From Streptomyces humidus (GTDB taxonomy: Bacteria; Actinomycetota; Actinomycetes; Streptomycetales; Streptomycetaceae): a stretch of 64,000 nt of DNA. The notes beneath the pieces are model-generated. The model saw nothing but the letters and a program-made list of their open reading frames with translations, was not told where the DNA came from and did no database searches. The translations under genes were made by a program, and so were the position numbers. Of the stretch, positions 25,530 to 34,554 are shown one piece after another. Location of the stretch: contig NZ_BMTL01000038.1 in NCBI RefSeq assembly GCF_014649655.1, positions 1 to 64,000 on the forward strand. Direction: 5' to 3'. The stretch's first letter is position 1. Every line of letters begins with the position of its first letter.

Positions 25530-27107
25530 TCAGAAGGAACCTGTCGTGTCTGGCAGGTACCGTCGGCGCAGCGACGTTTTGAGCACCTTCCCCGAGGCGT
25601 TCCTGGGCAGCTCTGACACGAAATCGACGGCCGTCGGGCATTTGTAGCCCGCCAGGAATTCCTTTGCGTACGAGATGACCTCGCCCTCCGTCAGAGAGGC
25701 ACTCGACTCGGTCCGGACGACAATGGCCCGTACCGTCTCGCCCCACTCATCCGACGGGGTTCCGATCACCGCGACGTCGGCGACACCGGGATGGGCGAAG
25801 AGAATGTGCTCGACTTCGCCCGGGTACACGTTTTCCCCGCCCGAGATGATCACGTCCTTGAGGCGGTCCCGTAGATAGAGGTATCCGTCTCTCAGGAAAC
25901 CGGCGTCGCCAGTGCGTACGAACCCGTCCTCGGTCCTTACGCCGGCCGTCTCCTGCGGGGCCTCCCAATACTCGGACATGGCTGTCGGGGTCCTCGCCCA
26001 GACCTCTCCCACAACGCCCTCGGCGACCTCCTCCCCCGACACCGGATCGACGACGCGCAGCGTCACACCGGGCAGCGGGCGCCCGGCCGACGACAGCTTT
26101 CCGCCCTCGTCCTCCACAACGTGATCCTCAGGGGCCAGCGCCGTGATGCCGATGGTCTCCGTCATGCCGTAGAGCTGGAGGAACCTGCAGCCAAAGCGCC
26201 GCAGGCAGGACCGCAACAGCTCGGGGTCGATGGGTGAGCCGGCATAGCCGATGGTGTCGACGGACGAGAGGTCGTACCTGTCGACGTCCTCGGCCACGAG
26301 GGCTTTGAGGACCGCGGGCACCACCATCGTCGTGGTCACCCGGTGCCGCTGCGCCAACTCCAGCATCGAGCGGGGCTTGGCATCGGCGGCCAGCACGCAG
26401 TGCGCCCCGGCGGCGAGTGCCACGAGCGCCGAGTTCAGCCCCGCGGCGTGGAACAGCGGAAGAGCGGCCAGCACGACGGAATTCCGTGTCACGCCCAGGA
26501 CATCGGCCGCGCCGAACGTGGCCTGCAGAGCTCGGCCGGTGAACAGCGCCGCCTTGGGCACTCCGGTCGTGCCCGAGGTGTACATCATGAAAGCGGGATC
26601 GGTATCCCGGGTCACTACGGGAGGGACCCGCGCCGGCCAACACGTCAGCCACTTCTCGTAGCCGTCGGCGTCGTCGCCGATGACCACGACGGACTCCACC
26701 GTCGTCAACTTGTCCCGTACCGGGGAGAGTTTTTCCAGGAACTCCCTGGTGACGAACAGCACTTTGGGCCGGGCATTGCCGATGACGAAGAGCAGTTCCG
26801 GCGGCGCGAGGCGCCAGTTGACGGCGACGGTCACCCAGCCGGTCAGGGACGCGCCGAACAGGATCTCGAAGAACTCGGGCCTGTTGCGGCCGAGATACAA
26901 CACCCGCTCGCCGGGGCCGCGACCGGACGCGGCCAGTCCCTGGGCGACACGACGACTGCGGTCGTACACCTCGCGCCAACTGCGGGTCGTACCGTCGTAG
27001 GTGAGGCACGGGGCGTCGGGCGTGCGCGCAGCCCAGCTCCAGGGAATCGTCGCGAGGGAGGACAGCGGTTCCGGGTTCCCCTCAAGGGGCTCATCAGCGG
27101 CCGTCAT
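25530..27107 (-). CDS. AMP-forming acyl/aryl-CoA ligase
   Basis: 525 residues; the ATG at 27107 overlaps the CoA-transferase stop (ATGA). ANL superfamily motifs in order: FMMYTSGTTGVPKA (phosphate loop), LYGMTETIG, TGDAGFLRDGYLYLRDR and the C-terminal catalytic Lys in LPRNASGKVLK. Activates a carboxylic acid to its CoA ester with ATP. Cotranscribed with a CoA-transferase, giving two routes for CoA activation of the substrate or an intermediate ahead of the acyl-CoA dehydrogenases. Specificity for an aryl-alkanoate is inference. Confidence 0.93.
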   Translation of the reverse strand: MTAADEPLEGNPEPLSSLATIPWSWAARTPDAPCLTYDGTTRSWREVYDRSRRVAQGLAASGRGPGERVLYLGRNRPEFFEILFGASLTGWVTVAVNWRLAPPELLFVIGNARPKVLFVTREFLEKLSPVRDKLTTVESVVVIGDDADGYEKWLTCWPARVPPVVTRDTDPAFMMYTSGTTGVPKAALFTGRALQATFGAADVLGVTRNSVVLAALPLFHAAGLNSALVALAAGAHCVLAADAKPRSMLELAQRHRVTTTMVVPAVLKALVAEDVDRYDLSSVDTIGYAGSPIDPELLRSCLRRFGCRFLQLYGMTETIGITALAPEDHVVEDEGGKLSSAGRPLPGVTLRVVDPVSGEEVAEGVVGEVWARTPTAMSEYWEAPQETAGVRTEDGFVRTGDAGFLRDGYLYLRDRLKDVIISGGENVYPGEVEHILFAHPGVADVAVIGTPSDEWGETVRAIVVRTESSASLTEGEVISYAKEFLAGYKCPTAVDFVSELPRNASGKVLKTSLRRRYLPDTTGSF

Positions 27108-29425
27108 GCGTACGGAATCCCGTACGGGCTGTCGCCCACGAGCCCCGTGTCGGTCAGCTCCTGTATCTCCTCGGCGGTACAACCCAGTTCGGCCAGCAGG
27201 GCGTGGTTGTCCTGTCCGAACAGCGGGGCGTGGCGCTGCTCCGGCAGCCTTGGCGCATGGGAGAAGCGCATGGGCGGGGCGAGATGACGCACGCTTCCCG
27301 CGATGGGGTGCTGCACCATGAAGGACCGGTCCCGATGGACGAGTTGAGGGTGCTCGGTGAACTCCGTGCCGATCGCCATGGCGGCCGCGGGCACCCCCGC
27401 CGCGCGAAGCGTGGTCGCGAGCCTGTCGGCGGCCTGCGTGGCGCACGCCCTCGCCAGGTGGTAGTCGAGCTGTCCGTGGCGCGACCGCCGGCCCTCGTGG
27501 GTCGCGAGCTCCTGGTCGGCGGCCCACTCGACGCGGCCCAGAACCCCGCACAGGGCGGTCCACTGCTGGTCGGTCGTGACGGAGATCGCGATCCAGTCGT
27601 CGTCGGCGCAGGGGTACATGCCCTGCGGTGCCGCGTCCCCGGAGCGGTTGCCGCTACGCGTGCGCCGTTCCCCGGTGGCCGACGCCTCTACGACCGGCCG
27701 CGCGCTCAGCTGCGCGGCGACATCGCCCAGCGCCAGTTCGAAGCAGACGGTCTGCCCGGTGCGGCGGCGCCGGCGGATCGCCGCGATCATCACAAACGAG
27801 GCGAGCTGTGCGGCGAACGGGTCGGTGACGGTGCCCGTGAGCACCGGTTCGCCGTCCGCGTACCCCGCCATCTCGGTCAGTCCGGCGGCCGCCTCGGCGG
27901 TGAAGGTGAAACCGGGACGGTCGCGCCAGCTGCCAGTGAGTCCCCAGGCGGGCATGCGGACGACGATCAGGCCCGGGTTGAGCTCGCGCATGCCGGCGAA
28001 GTCGAGTCCTCGGTCGTCGAGCACGCGTGGTGTGAAGTTCTCCAGCACCACGTCCGCGGTGGCGATCAGACGTTTCGCCAGGTCCAGCCCCCGGGGGTCG
28101 GCGAGGTCGAGTGTGACGTCCCGCTTGTCGAGGTTCGCACCGAGGTAGGCGGCCGAGCGCTCCCACACGCGGTTCACGGTCAAGGGGTTGCCTGTGAAGC
28201 GGAGGACGTCGGGGCGGTTCACCGCCTCCACTTTGATCACTTCGGCCCCGAGGCCGGCCAGGTAGGCCGTGGCCATCGGTCCCGCCTGGAAGGTGCCGAA
28301 CTCGACGACGCGCAGGCCCTTCAGGGGCTGCTCGGGGGTGGCTCCCGCGTCGGTCGCGACGGCGGCGCCCGCGGTCGAATGCGTGATCCGGAACGGCGGT
28401 ACGGGGTGACGGAAGCCAGCTTCCGGATGCCGCGCGAAGGTGTTCCGCTCGGCGTAGGGGGGCAGGTCGGCGACCGTTTCCGGGTTGGTCAGGGGCACCA
28501 CCGGCACCCGGTGCAGGACACCGAGTTCGGTCAGCTCCGCGACCGTGTGCCGCTCGGTGAACCGGCGGACCAGCGGGGTGATCTCGGCGCCGAGGTGCAG
28601 TCGGTCGCCGTACAGGTCGAACCGGGGATCATCCAGTTCGGGCACGCCCGCCAGCTTCTTGAACGCCTTCCACTGCGGGTCGGTGATGGCGACGACGCAC
28701 ACCCAGCCGTCCTTCGCGCGTTCCACGCCCGGGACGGTGTTCTGTGGGATGGGGTAAGCGGTGTGCGGGGTGAGCCGGGTGAAGAGCCAGGGGAACTGCA
28801 GGAGCGCGATCAACGCCTCGAAGCGCGAGACGTCGACGTCGATCGTCGGGGCCGCACCGGGCTCCGTGACTTCGACGCTCAGCAGGGCCGTGACGGTGCC
28901 CAAAGCCGCGCTGACTCCGGCGGTGAGCTCACCGAGTTCGATGTTGGTGGCGAGCGGGGCCCGGCCGCCCCTGGGATGGAGCACGGTGATGCCGGCTTCC
29001 GCCTGGAGCGTGAACTCGGTCGCCGGGTTTCCGGCGAAAGGTCCGTCCAGACCGTAGTCGGAGACGGTGACCGCGACCAGACGCGGGAACTCCCGGCGCA
29101 GGGCGGCGATCAGCGTACGGAACCCCGGCACGTCGTCGTCGCACAGGATGACGACCGGTCCCTGCGCGGGATCCGGCACCGCTCCGCCCACCGCGGCCCG
29201 GACCTGCGGGCCCGAGTACGGTTCTTCGGCGTCGAGCCTCACCACCCGCTTGCCGTCATTGAGATAGCGCAGGTAAGCCGCGTATCCGGGCTCCTCTTCG
29301 CTCGGCCGCCGCCCATCGCGCGGTTCGAGTCTGATCACGGTCGCGCCGGCATCCGTCAGCAGCCTGCCGCCGTACATGGTCGAAACGCGGCTCCCGGCCT
29401 CGACCACGGTGACATCTTCAAGCAT
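27104..29425 (-). CDS. Double-length class III CoA-transferase (CaiB/BaiF), two fused domains
   Basis: 773 residues, about twice the usual length. Each half has a CaiB-like fold: half 1 (1-370) begins LEDVTVVEAGSRV and half 2 (from about 375) begins LKGLRVVEFGTFQAG. Half 2 keeps the Asp expected for the acyl-enzyme intermediate (GTVTDPFAAQL); the matching position in half 1 is in LELGELTAG, with Glu, so half 1 may be structural. Class III enzymes move CoA between carboxylates. The fusion would be a monomeric version of the interlocked homodimer. An operator copy lies 66 bp upstream. Confidence 0.88.
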   Translation of the reverse strand: MLEDVTVVEAGSRVSTMYGGRLLTDAGATVIRLEPRDGRRPSEEEPGYAAYLRYLNDGKRVVRLDAEEPYSGPQVRAAVGGAVPDPAQGPVVILCDDDVPGFRTLIAALRREFPRLVAVTVSDYGLDGPFAGNPATEFTLQAEAGITVLHPRGGRAPLATNIELGELTAGVSAALGTVTALLSVEVTEPGAAPTIDVDVSRFEALIALLQFPWLFTRLTPHTAYPIPQNTVPGVERAKDGWVCVVAITDPQWKAFKKLAGVPELDDPRFDLYGDRLHLGAEITPLVRRFTERHTVAELTELGVLHRVPVVPLTNPETVADLPPYAERNTFARHPEAGFRHPVPPFRITHSTAGAAVATDAGATPEQPLKGLRVVEFGTFQAGPMATAYLAGLGAEVIKVEAVNRPDVLRFTGNPLTVNRVWERSAAYLGANLDKRDVTLDLADPRGLDLAKRLIATADVVLENFTPRVLDDRGLDFAGMRELNPGLIVVRMPAWGLTGSWRDRPGFTFTAEAAAGLTEMAGYADGEPVLTGTVTDPFAAQLASFVMIAAIRRRRRTGQTVCFELALGDVAAQLSARPVVEASATGERRTRSGNRSGDAAPQGMYPCADDDWIAISVTTDQQWTALCGVLGRVEWAADQELATHEGRRSRHGQLDYHLARACATQAADRLATTLRAAGVPAAAMAIGTEFTEHPQLVHRDRSFMVQHPIAGSVRHLAPPMRFSHAPRLPEQRHAPLFGQDNHALLAELGCTAEEIQELTDTGLVGDSPYGIPYA

Positions 29426-29490
29426 GTCCCACCCTCCCGATCAGTGGTGACCTGCACGATGACGCGACGCGTCGCGGCCGGACAGCGGCG

Positions 29491-29507
29491 GTTCCGGCGG
29501 CCGGAAC
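29491..29507. promoter_or_regulatory. GTTCC-N7-GGAAC operator copy (CoA-transferase operon)
   Basis: GTTCCGGCGGCCGGAAC, perfect palindrome, identical to the copy at 7658-7674; 66 bp upstream of the CoA-transferase ATG. Confidence 0.72.
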
Positions 29508-29535
29508 AGATCGGCCACCGCCGGTGGCCGCACCG

Positions 29536-30744
29536 TCACACGGACTCCACCAGGTCCAAACCGAGAGCCGTGACGTCCGAGGCGGAAGAGATCGCCTTGC
29601 GGCAGGACATGAAGCCGCGCGGATCGTCGACCACCACGGCGCCCACGGCTTTCCCCGCCTCATCCGCGTACACGGCGGTCAGCTCGCCATCCTCGACATC
29701 GCCCCGCAGCGCACTCAGCCTGCCCTCCCCCGGCCGGCCGGCGATCTGGATGCGCCGTCCGTACTGGTCGGACCAGACGTACGGCACCTGGGGCCGCGGC
29801 ACCTGCTGCCCGAGGATGTCCGCGGCGACGATCTCCGCGTGCTCACCGGCGTTGGTCCAGTGCTCGATGCGCAGGCACTTGCCGTACAGGGGGTGATAGC
29901 GGCGCGCGACATCGCCGACGGCGTGGATCCGCGGTACCCCGACGCCCGTGACGCGCAGGTTGGCGTCGCACGAAACGCCGTCGCCGAGATCGAGTCCGGA
30001 GGACTCCAGCCAGTCGATGGCCGGACGCGCACCGATGCCGACGACGACCAGGTCCGCGGGCAGCGTACGGCCGTCGCCCAGGACGACGCCGGTCACCTGC
30101 CCCCGTCCGTCGTGGGCGAAGCTGCTGAAGCCCACGCCGGCCTCGACCCTGGCACCGTTCACGGTGTGCATGCCCGCGAACATCCGTCCCACGTGATCGC
30201 CGAACAGATGGGCCATGGGCGTGGGTTGGGCCTCGACGACGCACACGTCCAGTCCGCGCGCCCGGGCCGCGGAGGCGAACTCGGCTCCGATGAAGCCGGC
30301 TCCGATGACCACCACCCGTGGGCCACGGTCGAGTTCGGCTCGCAGTGCCAGCGCGTCGTCGACGGTGCGAAGGGTGTGCACACCCGCCAGCTCCCGGGTA
30401 CCGGGGAGCGTACGCGGGGTCAATCCCGTCGCGATGACCAACCGCTCGAACGGCAACCGCTCACCTCGGTCCGTCACCACACAACGCCGGATCGGATCGA
30501 GGCTCTCGGCCCGTACTCCGAGCATCAGGTCGACACCGAGTTCGTCGGCCTGCTGCTTGCTCAGCAGCACGGGCGGCTCGCCGGGAAAGTCCTTGGCCAG
30601 CACCTCCTTCGACAACGCCGGTTTGTCGTACGGCTGGTGCCGTTCCTCGCCCAGCAGCGTGATGCGCTCCTGGAATCCCCTCTTGCGCAGTGCCTGTGCC
30701 GTGCGCGCGCCCGCCACGGAAGCGCCAATGATCAGAACCGTCAT
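29536..30744 (-). CDS. FAD-dependent ferredoxin reductase of the dioxygenase system
   Basis: 402 residues. Two-dinucleotide-fold reductase (BphA4/ThcD type): FAD motif IIGASVAGARTA at the N-terminus, NAD motif VVVIGAGFIGAEFA (about 145-158), the second FAD motif PRIHAVGDVA, and a C-terminal domain with YVWSDQYG. Transfers electrons from NADH to the Rieske ferredoxin at 19215-19529. Encoded apart from the oxygenase operon but with an operator-like site 42 bp upstream. Confidence 0.93.
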   Translation of the reverse strand: MTVLIIGASVAGARTAQALRKRGFQERITLLGEERHQPYDKPALSKEVLAKDFPGEPPVLLSKQQADELGVDLMLGVRAESLDPIRRCVVTDRGERLPFERLVIATGLTPRTLPGTRELAGVHTLRTVDDALALRAELDRGPRVVVIGAGFIGAEFASAARARGLDVCVVEAQPTPMAHLFGDHVGRMFAGMHTVNGARVEAGVGFSSFAHDGRGQVTGVVLGDGRTLPADLVVVGIGARPAIDWLESSGLDLGDGVSCDANLRVTGVGVPRIHAVGDVARRYHPLYGKCLRIEHWTNAGEHAEIVAADILGQQVPRPQVPYVWSDQYGRRIQIAGRPGEGRLSALRGDVEDGELTAVYADEAGKAVGAVVVDDPRGFMSCRKAISSASDVTALGLDLVESV

Positions 30745-30785
30745 GCAGGCACTCTCGGCAGTCCCGGCCGTCGCAACAACGCCGA

Positions 30786-30802
30786 GTGCCAGTGGCCGGA
30801 AC
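30786..30802. promoter_or_regulatory. GTTCC-N7-GGAAC-like operator copy (ferredoxin reductase)
   Basis: GTGCCAGTGGCCGGAAC, one mismatch in the left arm; 42 bp upstream of the reductase ATG. Confidence 0.55.
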
Positions 30803-30843
30803 GCGGCGGGTCGTCACAGTGACGGATTTCCTCGTCGGGGTCG

Positions 30844-31020
30844 ATGCGGCCGTGGCCGAAGGTACCTGAGCTGACCGCGCAGGTGGCGCAGGCGGTGGCG
30901 GCGCGGGGCCCGTATCCGTTGGCGATGCGGGTCCGTGGCGAGCTTCATGATCAGTCGCGGAGCACTTTTCCGGTGTGTGGAACGACCGTGCCGGACCGGT
31001 GCGATCCCGTCCTGGGTTGA
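30844..31020 (+). pseudogene. Remnant of an IS1182-like transposase N-terminus
   Basis: A 58-residue frame with VPELTAQVAQAVAARGPYPLA and MRVRGEL, resembling the start of IS1182-type transposases (VPExTxRVAxAAFPxG..LxxRDEL). It then diverges and stops. No terminal repeats are visible. Low-confidence identification. Confidence 0.35.
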
Positions 31021-31107
31021 GGGAAGACCGATGCCAAAGGTGCTGTCGGGCCACCCGGCGTTCGCACCTGACAACGCCTCTCTGCGGGGAAGAAGGCGAG
31101 AAGACAC

Positions 31108-31460
31108 GTGATCCAGGCGCAGCCGCAGTCTCCTCGGCGGATGAACGTCGCGGTGGTGGGCGCGACCGGCAACGTCGACCGCCTCCTGGTCACCGAGCTC
31201 GCCACACGCGGGCACCGGGTCACCGCCATCACCATCCACCCGGAACTCGTCGAACCCCACCCCCTCGGTACGGGTTGAGGAGCCGACGCCAACGACCCCA
31301 CACGCCTGGTCCCGGCCATCACCGGTCACGACGCGGTCGTCATCTCCGTCCAGTACGCCAAGACCAAACCACACCCAGCTCATCGCCTCCGTTCGGGACT
31401 CGCATGTACCGCTCTACTTCTTCGCGGGCGGATCTGGCACCCTCCTCGTACCGGGCACGA
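31108..31460 (+). pseudogene. NAD(P)-binding (NmrA/SDR-like) protein remnant
   Basis: Begins MNVAVVGATGNVDRLLVTEL (ATG 31141, or GTG 31108), a Rossmann GxxGxxG start. It meets an in-frame TGA at 31276, continues GADANDPTRLVPAITGHDAVV, then shifts frame at about 31380 to VRDSHVPLYFFAGGSG, matching the next conserved block of NAD(P)H-binding proteins. At least one stop and one frameshift, then it runs directly into an ABC ATPase fragment. Confidence 0.65.
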
Positions 31461-31583
31461 TCGTCAGCCACGACCTGGACGAGGTCCTCGACATCGCCGA
31501 CCGGATGAGCGTGTTCCGCGACGGGCAACCCGTCGCCACGCGAGCGACCGACGAATGGGCCAAGGACCGCCTCGTCCGGGTCC
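31457..31583 (+). pseudogene. Sugar ABC transporter ATPase fragment (RbsA-like)
   Basis: Reads IVSHDLDEVLDIADRM then SVFRDGQPVATRATDEWAKD, the H-loop and following strand of sugar-import ATPases (SHxLxEVxxIADRVxVLRDGxxV). It is in the same frame as the preceding NAD(P)-binding fragment, an accidental fusion formed by deletion. No Walker A or signature motif is present. Confidence 0.65.
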
Positions 31584-31695
31584 CGGCCACCTCAACTCGG
31601 CGCAGCCGCCCATCTGCACCTGGAAGTGCCGCCCGCGCCAACACCCTTCGACGGCCGCAGGGCTCTGCCAGGACCAGCCGGACCAAACGTCGGGG

Positions 31696-32109
31696 TCACA
31701 CCTGGACTGCATCCGCTTCGGCAGCGGGATGCCCTGCGACAAATGACGTCTCGGCCCAAATGACCTTCCCCTCACGGGTGTGTCGAGTGTCCCAGCGATC
31801 TGCGAGCTGGGCGACCAGGAGCAGTCCGCGACCGCCTTCGTCGAAGGATCGGGCCCTGCGCAGGTGCGGAGCTGTGGCACTGGCGTCGAAAACCTCGACC
31901 ATGAGAGTGGACTGCAGAAGCAGTCGCAGCCGAATGGGCGGGTGGCCGTAACGGATCGCGTTCGTCACCAGCTCCCTGACGATGAGCTCCGTTGAAAACG
32001 CCATCTCGATGAGTCCCCAAGAGGACAGTTGTGCCACAGCACCTTCACGGGCCTTGGCGACGATCTCCGGACAGGAAGGGAGATCGAGCGTGGCGCGCGC
32101 TGTCGGCAT
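31696..32109 (-). CDS. Anti-sigma-factor-type histidine kinase-like ATPase (RsbW/SpoIIAB fold)
   Basis: 137 residues from the ATG at 32109; the frame extends to 32259 but that part would overlap the terminator at 32224-32265. HATPase_c_2 domain: N box in VRELVTNAIRYG, then VEVFDASATAP and a lid-region EGGRGLLLVAQLADRW. Stand-alone proteins of this type are very common in Streptomyces; some bind sigma or anti-anti-sigma factors, most are uncharacterised. No partner sigma factor or STAS protein is adjacent. Confidence 0.75.
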   Translation of the reverse strand: MPTARATLDLPSCPEIVAKAREGAVAQLSSWGLIEMAFSTELIVRELVTNAIRYGHPPIRLRLLLQSTLMVEVFDASATAPHLRRARSFDEGGRGLLLVAQLADRWDTRHTREGKVIWAETSFVAGHPAAEADAVQV

Positions 32110-32223
32110 CTCGCGCTTGACGACTTCGCTGTGCCCGGTGTTCCACACCTGGTGAATTCGACGGGTCCTGGGACGCCGACGCGGTACTTCCGTGTCTGCG
32201 TCTTGACCCGGGCAGAGCCAGAT

Positions 32224-32265
32224 GCCGGTGTGTCGGCACCCCCGACCGGGTGCCGGCACACCGGC
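32224..32265. terminator. Strong hairpin terminator
   Basis: 18-base arms (32224-32241 and 32248-32265) that pair with only one G-U, closing a 6-base loop CCGACC. It lies 25 bp past the stop of the gamma-carbonic-anhydrase-like gene. Confidence 0.85.
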
Positions 32266-32290
32266 GCGGAACCGTCCTGCCGGACGGAGG

Positions 32291-32818
32291 TCAATCGAGG
32301 GGCTTGAGCTCCTGCGTGTACCGCGCCGCGAGTTCGCGGTACGCCCCTGGGTTGACCTGGACCCAGCGCTCCGCGGGGGAGCCTGCGATGGGACGTTTCG
32401 CCACGGCCGGCGACCCGGCCACGAGCATGCCGGGCTCGAACACCGCTCCGGCCGCCACCATCGAGTGCGCGGCGACCAGGCAGCGGGCGCCGATCCGGGC
32501 CCCGTCCAGCACGGTGCTGCCGTTACCGATCAGCGCCTCGTCGCCGATGACCGCGCCGTGCACGACGCACTGGTGCCCCACCGTGGCTCCGGGACCGACC
32601 TCCGTGACCAGGTCCGGCGGACCGTGCAGCACCGAGCTGTCCTGGACGTTGGCGCCTTCACGCACCACGATGCGGGAGTAGTCGGCCCGTAGCACGGCGT
32701 TGAACCACACCGACGCGCCGGCCTCGACGACGACGTCGCCGATCAGGACGGCGGTGGGGGCGACGAACGCGTCGGCATGGACGCGGGGGCTCGCCCCGTC
32801 GAGGGCGTACAAATGCAT
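32291..32818 (-). CDS. Gamma-carbonic-anhydrase / PaaY-like hexapeptide-repeat protein
   Basis: 175 residues forming a left-handed beta helix of hexapeptide repeats (VLIGDVVVEAGASVWFNAVL and on). It keeps the three metal His residues of the gamma-CA class (VLHG, VGHQCVVHG). PaaY of the phenylacetate pathway has this fold and hydrolyses dead-end CoA thioesters; other members are carbonic anhydrases. It lies 38 bp downstream of the meta-cleavage-product hydrolase and close to thioesterase and enoyl-CoA hydratase remnants, which favours a PaaY-like role. Terminated by the hairpin at 32224. Confidence 0.85.
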   Translation of the reverse strand: MHLYALDGASPRVHADAFVAPTAVLIGDVVVEAGASVWFNAVLRADYSRIVVREGANVQDSSVLHGPPDLVTEVGPGATVGHQCVVHGAVIGDEALIGNGSTVLDGARIGARCLVAAHSMVAAGAVFEPGMLVAGSPAVAKRPIAGSPAERWVQVNPGAYRELAARYTQELKPLD

Positions 32819-32856
32819 GTTCCTCTTCCTCTCGCCGCCTGGTTACCGAGGAGTGC

Positions 32857-33720
32857 TCAGGCCTTGGTCTCGCGCATGAAGGCGACGATCTGGTCCTCGA
32901 ACTCCCGGGGGTGCTCGGTCATCACCCAGTGGCCGCACTTGGGAACGACGTGCAGTCGGGCGTTGGCCATCTTGTTCAGCATCAGCAGGCTGGTGTCCAG
33001 CGGAAGGATGCGGTCCTCCCGGCCCCACAGCAGCAGCGTCTCGTGGGTGATCTCGTCGACCCGCTTCCACAGGTCCGGCATACCGCCGTTGGCCCACTTC
33101 TTGAACATGCGGATGTGGTACGCCTGGGACTCGGGGTCGATCGACGCCTCGTAGCGCTCCTGGAACGTCTCCGGGTCGACGTCCTCGGGGCGGTAGAGCA
33201 GAGCGTGGACCAGCTCCTTGGTCCGATCGACCGACGGACCGGGCGGGGCGTAGTAGGTGAAGAGGATCCGGCCCTCGGCGGTCGGGCTGAGGCTGGTGAC
33301 CGGCACCGCACCGCCGGCGGGGGCCATGAGGATCAGCCGCTCCACCCGGTCGGGGTGGGCGAGGGCGAGGGCGAGCGAGGCCGCGCCGCCCATGGAGTTG
33401 CCGACCGGGGTGACCTTGTCGATGCCGAGGTGGTCCAGGAGCTGCACCAGCACGCGCGCGGTCAGATCCCACTGGTTCTCGTCGTGCTCGGGTTTGTCGG
33501 TGAGACCGAAGCCGGGCTGGTCCACCAGCAGCACCCGGAAGTGCGGGGTGAGGGCGGGCAGGTTCTGCTTGAAGTTGCTCCAGCCGCTCGCACCCGGCCC
33601 GCCGCCATGCAGCATCAGCAGGACCGGACCCTCGCCCGCGTCGTGGTAGTAGACCCGCATGTCTTTGAGATCGGCGTAACGGGAAGTGGCTTCCTTGGTC
33701 AAGGCGTTCGTCGTGGACAA
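32857..33720 (-). CDS. Meta-cleavage-product hydrolase (MhpC/BphD/HsaD-like)
   Basis: 287 residues. I choose the TTG start at 33720 because GGAGG lies seven bases upstream and the protein then begins like its family (YADLKDMRVYYHDAGEG). Oxyanion segment HGGGPGASGWSNF, nucleophile GNSMGG, Asp in GREDRILPLD and His in CGHWVM. Hydrolyses the C-C bond of the ring-fission product to a 2-hydroxydienoate and an acid. It links the LigB-type dioxygenase (14417) to the hydratase (9504). Confidence 0.92.
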   Translation of the reverse strand: MSTTNALTKEATSRYADLKDMRVYYHDAGEGPVLLMLHGGGPGASGWSNFKQNLPALTPHFRVLLVDQPGFGLTDKPEHDENQWDLTARVLVQLLDHLGIDKVTPVGNSMGGAASLALALAHPDRVERLILMAPAGGAVPVTSLSPTAEGRILFTYYAPPGPSVDRTKELVHALLYRPEDVDPETFQERYEASIDPESQAYHIRMFKKWANGGMPDLWKRVDEITHETLLLWGREDRILPLDTSLLMLNKMANARLHVVPKCGHWVMTEHPREFEDQIVAFMRETKA

Positions 33721-34093
33721 GTGACTGCCTCCAGTCAGGTGATGGCCCGGCCCCACCGCTTTCGGGCGAAGCGGGAAATCTCGTTTGCTGCGCAGCCCAA
33801 GGTGCCGGGCACTGACGGTGACGGCCTGTACCCGACCTTGGCGGAGGAGGAGCGGCGGACTGCTGGAAGGGCGTCCCTCCCGCAACCGAGGACCGGGCCG
33901 GCGGTGACTGTCCGGGGCCGGGGCCTCGCCGGATCGGCATCGATGTGTTTCAGCACCCGCGCTCTTCCCCTTCGTGTGAGTACACCGTGTCGCGAACCAC
34001 GCCCGTCCGTGTCGCGCTGTTCCGCCGGCTGGAACCCCGGAGCCGAAGTCCCGCCACGCGCACCGGTCCCATGGCGCGGCGGCGACCGGTGTG
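33721..34093. other. Long leader region upstream of the hydrolase gene
   Basis: About 370 bp with no convincing gene on either strand. It contains the operator-like dyad at 34019-34035. That copy is about 300 bp from the hydrolase start, further than the 42-96 bp seen elsewhere, so it either serves a long leader or once served the truncated thioesterase gene on the other side. Confidence 0.4.
34019..34035. promoter_or_regulatory. GTTCC-N7-GGAAC operator copy (hydrolase / thioesterase remnant)
   Basis: GTTCCGCCGGCTGGAAC, both arms perfect, between the divergent hydrolase gene and the thioesterase remnant. Confidence 0.6.
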
Positions 34094-34415
34094 AGCCGCA
34101 CTGACCGGGCGACATGCCGGCGGCATAAGCGCCCTGCTGCTCGACGAGCTGATGGGCCGGGCGTACGCGACCGTCGGGCCGCCCGCCCTGACGTTGAAGC
34201 TGGAGATGCGGTACCGCCGGCCGGTGCCGCTGGAGACTCGGCTCGTGCTGACGGCCGAGGTGATCGAGGTGGCGGAACGCCGACGGTCCGTACGGGGGAC
34301 TATCTGTGCGGAGGCGGACCTCGACCGCCCGCTGGTGGAGGCCGACGGGCTCTTGGTGGTGCCGCGCCCCGATCAGTCGGACTCCCTCTTCGCCGGGGTC
34401 AGCCGCGCGGAGTGA
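34094..34415 (+). pseudogene. Hotdog thioesterase remnant (PaaI-like), N-terminus missing
   Basis: In-frame sequence after a TGA reads LTGRHAGGISALLLDELMGRA then LTLKLEMRYRRPVPLETRLVL, a hotdog-fold core with the LLDE motif of PaaI-type thioesterases, ending at 34415. The first third of a normal protein and a start codon are missing; an internal ATG at 34152 could only give 87 residues. Remnant of a thioesterase, next to an enoyl-CoA hydratase remnant. Confidence 0.6.
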
Positions 34416-34554
34416 GGCGGACGGTGCCGGTTCGGGCGCCCAGCGAGGACCGTAGGGCCGTTCTGTTCAGGCGCCGATCCCGGCACGCTGGTGGGCGCCG
34501 TATCGTCGACGCGGCGAATGGAGCGTGTAGGCGTTGCGGCCGCAGCAGTCGGGG

